From assembly GCF_000307855.1 (NCBI RefSeq), contig NZ_AJLR01000124.1:1-64000 (forward strand): a stretch of DNA of 64,000 nucleotides. Reading direction: 5' to 3'. Both the position numbers and the translations under genes were made by a program. The stretch comes from Schinkia azotoformans LMG 9581 (GTDB lineage: Bacteria > Bacillota > Bacilli > Bacillales > Bacillaceae_J). This document shows positions 25,038-32,832 of the stretch, in pieces (the stretch's first letter is position 1; every line of letters begins with the position of its first letter). The notes beneath the pieces are model-generated. The model was not told the DNA's origin, did no database searches, and saw only the letters and a list, made by a program, of their open reading frames with translations.

Positions 25038-25730
25038 TTAGTCCTGAATGAGTGCTAAATAATTGCAGGATTCACAACCTTTGAACATATTATCTTCTTG
25101 AACAAGTTTGGCATTATTAAATAAGCTTTTAAACATTCCTTCAAGAAAAGCAAAGTGCATTTTGCAAATGTTCCCAATATCTTGGGCGGCAACCTCTTTA
25201 AATGGACAATTGAAAATTTTAAAATAAACCTTTGTTTGTTCCGGATTTGTATCAAACTCTGGATAAAATCCTAGCAACGAAGCTGCATCTTTAAGTAAAT
25301 GAAGCTTGTCATTAAAGTTTAATTCCAATCCTGTTCGTTTAAATTCCTTTTGAATTATTTCTTTTCCGTAACGCTCTCCTGTTTCAAGCAGTGCTTGTTT
25401 ACCAATATCACCTAGAGATAGTAAAGTCCCAATTGCGATTTCAGATAGGAGCTGATAATCTCTAAATGGAAAATTAAGTTGAACTACATCATCAGATAAC
25501 CGATATAGGCGGCTAGGTCTTCCACCTTTGCCCGTTTTTTTCGTTTCGGAAATTAACATATTAACATCTTCGAGCTTGGAAAGATGCAGTCTTGCTACGT
25601 TTGGATGAATATTAAAGGAATCAGCAATTTCCTGAACTGTTACCTCATTATGATGTTTAGTTATATATTGATAAATTGAGAAACGTGTTGGATCTGAGAG
25701 TACATTCGTAATTTTTAATGTCTGTTCCAA
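25038..25730 (-). CDS. Winged-helix transcriptional regulator with Cys-containing C-terminal domain
   Basis: About 230 residues. The N-terminal winged helix-turn-helix reads VLSDPTRFSIYQYI, TVQEIADSFNIHPNVARLHLSKLED and TGKGGRPSRLYRL, which resembles ArsR/SufR-type regulators. The C-terminal half has Cys residues in FNCPFKE, NICKMHF and CESCNY that could bind an iron-sulfur cluster or another metal, as in SufR-like proteins; this is inferred. The TTG at 25730 has AGGGGTGA in front of it, so it is preferred to the GTG at 25739. It is divergent from comGA across about 260 AT-rich bases. Confidence 0.75.
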   Translation of the reverse strand: MEQTLKITNVLSDPTRFSIYQYITKHHNEVTVQEIADSFNIHPNVARLHLSKLEDVNMLISETKKTGKGGRPSRLYRLSDDVVQLNFPFRDYQLLSEIAIGTLLSLGDIGKQALLETGERYGKEIIQKEFKRTGLELNFNDKLHLLKDAASLLGFYPEFDTNPEQTKVYFKIFNCPFKEVAAQDIGNICKMHFAFLEGMFKSLFNNAKLVQEDNMFKGCESCNYLALIQD

Positions 25731-25996
25731 CTTTTTCACCCCTATGCATAATTACTATTAATATTACTGTCATTATAGTATAGTTCGATGGACATTGGAA
25801 TTGTTTCTAGCAAGTAAAAGGTATTTGTTTGAAAATATTCACAATTGAATTATACGTTATTTAAACGAAACATATACAAATATTAAACGCTAGTAGTGAA
25901 ATTAAAGATAACAAAAAAATGAAAGAAATAAGAAGGATTTTGTCTTCTTATGGCGAATAGAAATAAATATGAAAAATAGAAAGAGGGTGTATAGGT

Positions 25997-27052
25997 TTGG
26001 GCTTTATAGAAGAAAGAGGTGAAGCTTTGCTCAAGGAAGCGCTGCTCTTACATGCTTCAGATATCCATGCTATGCCGCGCCAACACGATGCGATCATTCA
26101 ATTTCGGATTCAACACAGACTGGTCCTAAAAGAAAAAATACCAATTCCGATATTTGAAAAGCTAGTATCCCATTTTAAATTTCTTGCAGGTATGGATATT
26201 GGAGAAAAAAGGCGGCCGCAAAATGGTTCGATACAAATGATTGTTGATGAAAGAATGATCAGTCTCCGATTGTCTACGCTCCCAACACTTCAACAAGAAA
26301 GCTTGGTAATACGAATATTACCCCAAAATATTGACTCTCACTTAACGGAGCTCTCACTTTTTCCACAAGCAACAAAAATACTATTCTCATTAGCATTGCG
26401 TACAACAGGATTAATAATCCTAACAGGGCCGACCGGCTCAGGCAAAACTACGACTTTATATTCTCTCATTCATGCTGTCCAACAAACATTAGACTGCAAC
26501 ATAATCACTCTGGAAGACCCTATCGAAAAAAGAATAGACACCGGCTGCCTTCAGGTTCAGGTGAATGAAAAGGCGGGAATTACGTATGCAACTGGTTTGA
26601 AGGCGATATTAAGACATGACCCGGATATAATTATGGTTGGTGAAATCCGCGATGAAGAAACTGCAAAAGCTGCAGTACGAGCAAGTCTGACTGGACATCT
26701 AGTACTTACAACACTCCATACAAAAAACACCAAAAGTGCCATTAACCGTTTGGTTGATTTAGGTATTTCAATCCAAGATATTGAGCAGACCTTAATTTGT
26801 GTCACCTCTCAAAGACTTGTTAACTTAAAGTGTCCTTACTGTAATGGACCTTGTTCAATCCACTGTCTAAAACAGCGGAAGGTTAATCGTTTATGTGTTT
26901 ATGAAATTTTACATGGTGAAAATTTAAAGGAGGTTATTAAAGAAGCTAAGGGATTGACGGGCAATTACCACTATAAAACGCTAACTGATTTAATCGAAAA
27001 AGGAATTGCGTTAGGATATCTTCCTTTTGATTGTCATGGTGTTAAGATATGA
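25997..27052 (+). CDS. comGA: Competence pseudopilus assembly ATPase ComGA
   Basis: The type II secretion/type IV pilus ATPase that powers assembly of the DNA-uptake pseudopilus; it sits on the inner face of the membrane. The 351 residues include Walker A GPTGSGKTT (about 145-153), the Asp box LEDPIEKR, Walker B MVGEIRDEETA (about 210-220) and the His box LTTLHTKNT. A CPYCNGPC zinc-like cluster lies near 278-285. TTG start with GAGGGTG 7 nt upstream. It is the first gene of an overlapping seven-gene operon. Confidence 0.95.
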   Translation: MGFIEERGEALLKEALLLHASDIHAMPRQHDAIIQFRIQHRLVLKEKIPIPIFEKLVSHFKFLAGMDIGEKRRPQNGSIQMIVDERMISLRLSTLPTLQQESLVIRILPQNIDSHLTELSLFPQATKILFSLALRTTGLIILTGPTGSGKTTTLYSLIHAVQQTLDCNIITLEDPIEKRIDTGCLQVQVNEKAGITYATGLKAILRHDPDIIMVGEIRDEETAKAAVRASLTGHLVLTTLHTKNTKSAINRLVDLGISIQDIEQTLICVTSQRLVNLKCPYCNGPCSIHCLKQRKVNRLCVYEILHGENLKEVIKEAKGLTGNYHYKTLTDLIEKGIALGYLPFDCHGVKI

Positions 27053-28083
27053 AAGTAAAAAAAAGATGGAAAGTTAAAGATCAAGCAAAATTATTTTATC
27101 GCCTTGGTCATTTGCTTAGTAGGGGATATACCCTTGCAACAGCTATTGAATTTCTAATGCTGTATGTGAATGATGAAAAACAGAAGGACCTCGAGTTTAT
27201 CTTAATAAAACTAAAACAAGGTAGCCCTTTTTTCAATTCTTTTCATACGCTTCAATTTTCCAATGATGGCTTAAGTATTATTTATTTTGCTGAAAAGTAT
27301 GGAGACCTTGCCAAGGGACTACTCAATGCCGGTAAAATACTTGAAATGAAAGAAGCTTATAAGAAAAATACGTTAAAGGTAATCCGCTATCCATTATTCT
27401 TATTATTGCTACTCGTTGTGCTCATAGCCGCTATGCAAAAGGTTTTGATTCCGCAATTCATTCAACTATATCAATCGATGAGTCTGCCGCAATCTAAGAT
27501 TATTTCATTTATCATCTACATAAAATCTTTCCTTCCAGTCATCGGATTGATACTTCTCACAATATGCTTAGCAGTAATCCTTACCCATTTTTTTATCTAC
27601 CGAAAAAGAACTATTATTGACCAATATATTTTTCTCTGTAAAGTTCCATTTGTTAGATATGTTGTTAAGAAATATAATACTTACTTTTTTTCGTTTCACC
27701 TAGGGAATTTGTTGGATAATGGAATGTCCATTAATGAAGCATTAACAGTGTTTGAACAGCAAAAGCCATTTAAATTTTTTCATGAGGAGGCGAAAAGGTT
27801 AAGGGCTTGTCTACTTGAAGGTGACCAATTGGCCGCCATTCTAAAAAATACAACCTACTACGACAAAGAATTAGCTACCGTTATTCTTCATGGTCAGGCA
27901 AATGGAATCTTGTCAAGTGAACTTATAGAGTATAGCAATTTGATTATTGATGAATTCGAAGAAACATTTACATTTTGGCTTCGAACACTACAGCCCGCAA
28001 TCATGCTATTGATCGGCCTGTTTGTTATTTTATTGTACATGGCAGTCATGCTGCCGATTTACGGAATGATTCAAACAATCTAA
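27049..28083 (+). CDS. comGB: Competence pseudopilus membrane protein ComGB
   Basis: A 344-residue polytopic platform protein of the GspF/PilC family for the DNA-uptake machine. Two repeats of the T2SSF domain are visible: one near the N-terminus (FYRLGHLLSRGYTLATAIEFL) and the second near 220 (FHLGNLLDNGMSINEALTVF). Membrane segments follow at about 112-135, 155-180 and 315-340. The ATG overlaps the comGA stop (ATGA), showing translational coupling. Confidence 0.94.
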   Translation: MKVKKRWKVKDQAKLFYRLGHLLSRGYTLATAIEFLMLYVNDEKQKDLEFILIKLKQGSPFFNSFHTLQFSNDGLSIIYFAEKYGDLAKGLLNAGKILEMKEAYKKNTLKVIRYPLFLLLLLVVLIAAMQKVLIPQFIQLYQSMSLPQSKIISFIIYIKSFLPVIGLILLTICLAVILTHFFIYRKRTIIDQYIFLCKVPFVRYVVKKYNTYFFSFHLGNLLDNGMSINEALTVFEQQKPFKFFHEEAKRLRACLLEGDQLAAILKNTTYYDKELATVILHGQANGILSSELIEYSNLIIDEFEETFTFWLRTLQPAIMLLIGLFVILLYMAVMLPIYGMIQTI

Positions 28084-28107
28084 CATTCTGTCGGGGAGGA
28101 ATTTTAA

Positions 28108-28422
28108 TTGAAAAATCAAAATGGATTTACGCTAGTAGAAATGATGATTGTACTGATGATTATTTCTATATTGCTGCTTATCACGATTCCTAATGTAACG
28201 AAAAATAATTCATCCGTTAAAAAGAAAGGTTGTGATGCCCTTGTTCAGTTAGTTGGGGCGCAGGTTCAAGCTTATGAAATAGAGAAAGGGTCAACTCCGC
28301 CTGATTTAGAAACTCTAATTACTGAAAAATATATAAAAACCTATACATGCCCAGGTGGTGGTCAAGTTCAATTGGCTGCAGACGGTTCCGTTACCGCACC
28401 AGCGGCGCCTGCAGGAACGTAA
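28108..28422 (+). CDS. comGC: Major competence pseudopilin ComGC
   Basis: The main pilin subunit of the DNA-uptake pseudopilus, processed by the prepilin peptidase ComC. It is 104 residues long. The class III signal is KNQNGFTLVEMMIV, cut before Phe, followed by a hydrophobic helix (LMIISILLLITIPNV). Two Cys (KKGCDAL and YTCPGG) could form the disulfide known in B. subtilis ComGC. The C-terminus is an unusual Ala/Pro-rich tail (VTAPAAPAGT). TTG start with GGGGAGG. Confidence 0.95.
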   Translation: MKNQNGFTLVEMMIVLMIISILLLITIPNVTKNNSSVKKKGCDALVQLVGAQVQAYEIEKGSTPPDLETLITEKYIKTYTCPGGGQVQLAADGSVTAPAAPAGT

Positions 28423-28441
28423 TGGTAAGCGGTACTATGTA

Positions 28442-28897
28442 ATGAAGCGAAATAGGGCAAATAAACAAGCTGGGTATACTTTGGTTGAAATGTTGATCGT
28501 ACTAACGATTTTTTTAATGGTAATTACGATTACATCTGTGTCCGTTAAGCCTTTCTTACAGCAGCTGGAAATTAAATACTTTTTTAAACAGCTCCAACTA
28601 GATATTGCCTATTCTCAAATGTATGCAATGGGAAATTATAAAGACGCCTTTATAAGGTTTTACCCGGAAAACAATCGATATGTAATTTCTCCAAATGGTT
28701 ATAACCAAAAAATCATTGTAGATAGGACGTATTCTGAAAATATAAAAATCAAACTGGAAACGTTACCAACAAAGGTTATCTTTCGGCGGGATGGTAATAT
28801 TGAAAAAGCCGGAATGATGCATGTTTTTCATCATGATGATGCTTATAGATTTGTGTTTTTATTTGGAAAGGGACAAACGTATGTTGAGAAATTGTAA
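28442..28897 (+). CDS. comGD: Minor competence pseudopilin ComGD
   Basis: 151 residues with the class III signal NKQAGYTLVEMLIVLTIF near residue 10 and a single membrane helix. The minor pilin is needed for pseudopilus assembly. I chose the ATG at 28442, since the frame upstream to 28355 only shadows comGC; the ribosome-binding site is weak (TAAGCGG), so translation may be coupled to comGC. It overlaps comGE. Confidence 0.9.
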   Translation: MKRNRANKQAGYTLVEMLIVLTIFLMVITITSVSVKPFLQQLEIKYFFKQLQLDIAYSQMYAMGNYKDAFIRFYPENNRYVISPNGYNQKIIVDRTYSENIKIKLETLPTKVIFRRDGNIEKAGMMHVFHHDDAYRFVFLFGKGQTYVEKL

Positions 28898-29216
28898 CGG
28901 ATTTTCCATTTTGGAGGTGATTGGGGCCCTCTCTATTTTTCTTGTCGCAATTATGCTGATGTTACCGATTTTGATAAAAACGTATGAGGAGCGAAGTATT
29001 CTTGATTATAAAAAAGAGGCATTGGTTTTATTGCACAATGAGAAGGAGTCCTATTTATATGATCATGGATATGAAGCTATTACAAAAGAGATTGTAAATG
29101 GAAGAAGGACTTATTTATTAACCTTTGATGGAGAAGCTCCTTTAATTAAGCTTTGTGTCCATTGGGAAGTACCTTGGAATAAGAAAGGAAAAGTATGTGG
29201 CTATGCAAAAAAATAA
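28881..29216 (+). CDS. comGE: Minor competence pseudopilin ComGE
   Basis: 111 residues beginning MLRNCNGFSILEVIGALSIF, a class III signal with Gly before Phe and the conserved Glu at +5. The start at 28881 lies inside the end of comGD and has GGAAAGGGA upstream. One membrane helix is followed by a small soluble domain containing two Cys (KLCVHW, KVCGYA). Confidence 0.85.
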   Translation: MLRNCNGFSILEVIGALSIFLVAIMLMLPILIKTYEERSILDYKKEALVLLHNEKESYLYDHGYEAITKEIVNGRRTYLLTFDGEAPLIKLCVHWEVPWNKKGKVCGYAKK

Positions 29217-29658
29217 TATTGCAACCAAGCAAGATGGGTTTACAATGCTAAATATGCTTTTTGCTTTTGCTGTATTTTTAGTATTAATGTCCTTCTTTCC
29301 GTTCGTAATGAAAGTTATGAAAACTGAGATTTCGACTACATCGTACAAAGTCGATTTGTTTTTTGAACATATACGGAATGATATTGTACAAGCGAAGGAA
29401 TTATCTATTTCAGATGGGTCTCTTTATCTAAGCATGGAAAATGGCAATCGTATTCGTTATCAAAAATATAATACGAATATTCGTAGACAAGTAAATGAAG
29501 TAGGTAATGAAATATTATTACAGAATGTTGATAACGTTCAATATAAAATCGTTTCGAATGGTGTTGTCGTATCAGTTGAGGTTGCAAAGAAGGTTGCGAA
29601 AAAAAGATTATCAATGGCGCCGATTATATTTTTCATACTATACTATAGGGGTGGCTAA
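29197..29658 (+). CDS. comGF: Minor competence pseudopilin ComGF
   Basis: About 153 residues with a pilin-like N-terminus (TKQDGFTMLNMLFAFAVF) and one membrane helix. The GTG at 29197 is 8 nt after AAAGGA and is preferred; an ATG two codons later is the alternative. The C-terminal domain includes LSMENGNRIRYQKY and QNVDNVQYKI, typical of the ComGF family. It overlaps the end of comGE by 20 nt. Confidence 0.85.
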   Translation: MAMQKNNIATKQDGFTMLNMLFAFAVFLVLMSFFPFVMKVMKTEISTTSYKVDLFFEHIRNDIVQAKELSISDGSLYLSMENGNRIRYQKYNTNIRRQVNEVGNEILLQNVDNVQYKIVSNGVVVSVEVAKKVAKKRLSMAPIIFFILYYRGG

Positions 29659-30048
29659 ATGTATGTTATTTTTAATCAAAGAGGCTTTATCCTGCCGCTA
29701 ACGATGATGTTTTGTTTTCTTTTTTCTCTTTTTTTACTGTCTGAAGTAGAAATATACAAAATCGAACAGCGTTTATACATCGAGGAAGAGGAATTGGAAA
29801 ATCTGAAAAGCCTTTTGCAAATCGGAATTCAGGATATAAATGATATAGTCCAAAGTAAAACGCTGGATGATAAATTAGTTGGAAGGCTGGAATATCCAAT
29901 TGGCTCTATTCAGTATACGATAGAACTATTAGAAACTAAAGTTATACTGATTCAGGGTACCTGTATAACAAATAAACAAAGGAAGCAGCTCTTTAACGCG
30001 ATTGTTAATATAGAGACACAGAAAATAGTGAGATGGGTGGAAGGGTAG
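29659..30048 (+). CDS. comGG: Minor competence pseudopilin ComGG
   Basis: 129 residues with an N-terminal membrane helix (GFILPLTMMFCFLFSLFLL) after NQRG, again resembling a prepilin signal, followed by a charged helix. It starts immediately at the comGF stop (TAA then ATG) with GGGGTGG upstream. Position and size identify it as ComGG; sequence conservation of this protein is low. Its stop codon abuts the aroK start. Confidence 0.8.
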   Translation: MYVIFNQRGFILPLTMMFCFLFSLFLLSEVEIYKIEQRLYIEEEELENLKSLLQIGIQDINDIVQSKTLDDKLVGRLEYPIGSIQYTIELLETKVILIQGTCITNKQRKQLFNAIVNIETQKIVRWVEG

Positions 30049-30543
30049 ATGAAATCGATATTTTTAACAGGATTTATGGGATCTGGAAAGACGACAATTG
30101 GGAAGTTGCTGTCAGAAAAATTGTCGCTTCCGGTTATTGATACAGACCATGTGATCGAAGAAAAGCTAAATAAAACAATTCGGGACATTTTTGAAACAGA
30201 AGGGGAAAATAAGTTCCGGGAATATGAGCATCAGTTTCTGGAAATGATGCCGACTGAAAATATGATTATAACAACTGGTGGCGGTATTATATTAAGAAAA
30301 GAAAATCGGGACTGGATGAAAAAAAATGGCGTGGTCGTTTATTTGCACTGTGAACCGGAAGAAATCCTGAATAGATTAGCAGGTGACCAAACTAGGCCAC
30401 TTTTAGATGGCGATAAGAAGAAAAATGTCCTTTCGATATTTACAGAACGATCTCCTTTTTATCATGAAGCAGATTTCAAGGTAGATACAACGAATAAAAC
30501 TCCTGAAGAAGTCGTGTTAGAAATTGAACAATTGATTAAATAA
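30049..30543 (+). CDS. aroK: Shikimate kinase
   Basis: Phosphorylates shikimate at O-3 in aromatic amino acid synthesis. The 164-residue protein has Walker A GFMGSGKTT (about 7-15), the shikimate site DTDHVIEE (about 32-39) with Arg in EGENKFREYE, TTGGGII, and the lid loop DQTRPLLDG. Its ATG follows the comGG TAG directly, so it is probably translated by coupling from the competence operon. A promoter inside comGG cannot be excluded. Confidence 0.94.
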   Translation: MKSIFLTGFMGSGKTTIGKLLSEKLSLPVIDTDHVIEEKLNKTIRDIFETEGENKFREYEHQFLEMMPTENMIITTGGGIILRKENRDWMKKNGVVVYLHCEPEEILNRLAGDQTRPLLDGDKKKNVLSIFTERSPFYHEADFKVDTTNKTPEEVVLEIEQLIK

Positions 30544-30590
30544 CAAAAATCTGGAGATACTAGTCATTAATATAGGGATGGTGATTAGGG

Positions 30591-30794
30591 ATGTCTTCAA
30601 ATGATTATGTAAAATTCGTAACGGAACAATTTGTAAAATTTGTAGATACATCTAAGGAAGAAAGATTAGATAAAAAAAGAAAAAGGAAATCTGAACAAGA
30701 TCCGGTACTTACAAGAATGTTTGGCGTTCTTCCTTTGGCGCTTATGTTAATTGTTAATAATAAACGAAAAGAAAATAAATTCCCACGAAAATAG
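30591..30794 (+). CDS. yqzE: YqzE-like small protein
   Basis: A 67-residue, very basic protein (SNDYVKFVTEQFVKFVDTS, then a KKRKRKSEQDP linker and a hydrophobic FGVLPLALMLIV helix). It resembles B. subtilis YqzE, which also follows the comG genes. A GGTGATT/AGGG ribosome-binding region precedes the ATG. Its function is unknown. Confidence 0.8.
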   Translation: MSSNDYVKFVTEQFVKFVDTSKEERLDKKRKRKSEQDPVLTRMFGVLPLALMLIVNNKRKENKFPRK

Positions 30795-30822
30795 CCCGAA
30801 TTTAAACTTGGGCTTTTTTTCT
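30791..30822 (+). terminator. Terminator after yqzE
   Basis: AGCCCGAATTT / AACTTGGGCT hairpin with a seven-T tail. Confidence 0.88.
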
Positions 30823-30881
30823 TTTTACACATTGTTACTATTATGATAGAGTTTTGATAATGAGAGGTAAGGGGTGAAAAC

Positions 30882-31913
30882 ATGAAGAAAAATTCTAATA
30901 AAATAGTTGATACATTAAAACGCCCATTAAGAGATTTAAGAATCTCAGTTATAGATCAATGCAATTTTAGATGTGCATACTGCATGCCAAAGGAATTATT
31001 CGGAGATAATTATCCTTTTCTTCCACTGAGTGAACTCCTGTCATTTGATGAAATTGAACGGATATCAAAGCTATTTGCATCACTTGGTGTGGAGAAAATA
31101 AGATTAACCGGTGGAGAACCGCTAGTTAGAAAGGACATGCACCTTTTAGTGGAGCGCCTTAATAAAATTGACGGAATAAAAGATATTGCTCTCACAACTA
31201 ATGGTGTTTATTTACCAAAATATGCGCAAGCATTGAAAGAAGCGGGTTTAAGCCGAGTTAATGTAAGTCTCGATGCGCTTGCCGACGAGCTTTTTGGTCA
31301 GATAAACGGTAGGAATGTCAAGGTCAATGCAGTTTTAAAAGGGATAGATGCAGCTGTTGAAGCTGGATTGCTTGTTAAGGTTAATATGGTTGTCAAAAAA
31401 GGCCTGAATGACAATCAAATTTTACCGATGGCTAAATATTTTAAAGAAAAAAATATTAATTTAAGATTTATAGAATTTATGGATGTCGGCAACTCGAATG
31501 GTTGGGACTTATCACAGGTTGTTTCTAAAAAGGAAATTGTCGAGATGATTTCAAAGGAAATCCCGGTAGAACCATTGGATCCTAATTATTATGGTGAAGT
31601 CGCCAGCCGTTATCGCTATGTAGACTCTACTGCAGAATTTGGGGTAATTTCTTCAGTAACAGATTCATTTTGTTCCTCATGTACGCGGGTACGACTATCG
31701 GCAGACGGAAAAATATACACATGTCTTTTTGCTGAAAAAGGGTTTGATTTAAGAGCATTGGTTAGGCAGGAATTTAGTGATGAAAGTCTTCTTCAATCCT
31801 TGATCGATGTTTGGGAGAATCGAAAAGATCGTTACTCAGATGAAAGATTGGAAAATACAAGAAAAGGAAAGAAACGCAAGAATAAAATAGAGATGTCATA
31901 TATTGGTGGATAA
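30882..31913 (+). CDS. moaA: GTP 3',8-cyclase MoaA
   Basis: Radical SAM enzyme for the first step of molybdopterin synthesis from GTP. The 343 residues contain the N-terminal cluster CNFRCAYC (about 28-35), LRLTGGEPL-type sequence (IRLTGGEPL, near 76), the C-terminal cluster [18 protein letters not shown] and the conserved final Gly-Gly. AGGTAAGGGG lies before the ATG. Position directly upstream of the nap cluster suggests that it supplies cofactor to the NapA molybdoenzyme. It is separated from nap by a terminator, so it has its own promoter. Confidence 0.95.
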   Translation: MKKNSNKIVDTLKRPLRDLRISVIDQCNFRCAYCMPKELFGDNYPFLPLSELLSFDEIERISKLFASLGVEKIRLTGGEPLVRKDMHLLVERLNKIDGIKDIALTTNGVYLPKYAQALKEAGLSRVNVSLDALADELFGQINGRNVKVNAVLKGIDAAVEAGLLVKVNMVVKKGLNDNQILPMAKYFKEKNINLRFIEFMDVGNSNGWDLSQVVSKKEIVEMISKEIPVEPLDPNYYGEVASRYRYVDSTAEFGVISSVTDSFCSSCTRVRLSADGKIYTCLFAEKGFDLRALVRQEFSDESLLQSLIDVWENRKDRYSDERLENTRKGKKRKNKIEMSYIGG

Positions 31914-31933
31914 AATTTATATCCTATTCTAAT

Positions 31934-31973
31934 AAAAGGTTGGCCTTTAAAGAGGCCAACCTTTTATTTTTCT
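31934..31973 (+). terminator. Terminator after moaA
   Basis: AAAAGGTTGGCC / GGCCAACCTTTT perfect stem with an eight-base loop and T-rich tail. Confidence 0.92.
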
Positions 31974-32078
31974 ACAAAAATATATTTTATCGGGATATAC
32001 ATCTTTTTTACTATGAAAATGGTAGTAAAAATAATATTCAGTTCTTTCACAAAATGGTCAATAACTTGGGGGTAGTCC

Positions 32079-32119
32079 CGTGAAATTGGTCACGACTGCA
32101 ATTTCTCTATCTTTATATA
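32079..32119 (+). promoter_or_regulatory. FNR/CRP-family palindrome and -10 box of the nap operon
   Basis: CGTGAAATTGGTCACG (32079-32094) is a perfect CGTGA-N6-TCACG palindrome, close to the FNR consensus TGTGA-N6-TCACA. TATATA at 32114-32119 would place the site centre near -40 from the start, the standard position for class II activation. It predicts induction under oxygen limitation by Fnr or a related regulator. Confidence 0.7.
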
Positions 32120-32160
32120 CTTTCTGATATAGGGAATTACCAATTGGGAGTGGGGTGTGT

Positions 32161-32757
32161 ATGAGAGGTATAAGCCTACTCAGGGTGTTAGTTGGCGGTT
32201 TCGCTGCTTTTGAATTACTAAATTTGATGAAATCTGGCAGCAAGGCAGCAATTAGACCTCCAGGGGCAGCTGATGAAGATGAGTTTCTGGCATTATGTAC
32301 AAGATGTGGTAAATGTAACTTAGCTTGTCCATATGACAGTATCAAAATGGGCAAGGAGGATTTTGGCCTAGGGATGGGGACACCCTACCTTGATGTCCGT
32401 GAAAATCCATGCATGTTATGTGAAGATTTTCCGTGTGTGGCGGCATGTCCAACGGAAGCGCTTTCGGGTATTGAAAAAAGACAGGATGTTGACATGGGTG
32501 TAGCAGTAATAGATGAAAAAACATGTATTGCTTATCAAGGGATGAGATGTGAAGTTTGTTACCGAGTTTGTCCTTTTATTGATGAAGCGATAAAAATTGA
32601 TTATCGTTTGAGACCTGGAGACGATATTCATGCGATTTTCGCTCCTGTTATCGACCCAGAAAAATGTGTTGGCTGTGGAATTTGTGTGGAGCGTTGTGTA
32701 GTCAATGACCCAGTACCCATTAAGGTTGAACCAAGGGCTCCAAAGGGTTTATTTTAA
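32161..32757 (+). CDS. napG: NapG-like ferredoxin-type protein
   Basis: A 198-residue protein with four Cys clusters of the ferredoxin type: CTRCGKCNLACP (about 43-54), CMLCEDFPCVAACP (about 82-95), CEVCYRVCP (about 126-134) and CVGCGICVERC (about 169-179). IRPPGAADE before the first cluster is the NapG/MauM signature. NapG passes electrons from quinol towards NapA together with NapH. Unlike NapG of Proteobacteria, the N-terminus has a hydrophobic segment (LRVLVGGFAAFELLNLM) but no twin-arginine motif, so export is uncertain. ATG at 32161 with GGGAG 10 nt upstream. No napH or napC is nearby. Confidence 0.82.
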   Translation: MRGISLLRVLVGGFAAFELLNLMKSGSKAAIRPPGAADEDEFLALCTRCGKCNLACPYDSIKMGKEDFGLGMGTPYLDVRENPCMLCEDFPCVAACPTEALSGIEKRQDVDMGVAVIDEKTCIAYQGMRCEVCYRVCPFIDEAIKIDYRLRPGDDIHAIFAPVIDPEKCVGCGICVERCVVNDPVPIKVEPRAPKGLF

Positions 32758-32832
32758 AACTTTTTTATTTGAATCATTAAATACAATATAGAGCAAATGA
32801 TTCAAGAAGAGCGAAAAGGGAGGATTTATGTA

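Noticed and set aside
25740-25996. ComK box (AAAA-N5-TTTT pair) upstream of comGA
   Set aside because: Only AAAA-GGTAT-TTGT at 25816-25828 comes close, and no properly spaced second half could be found.
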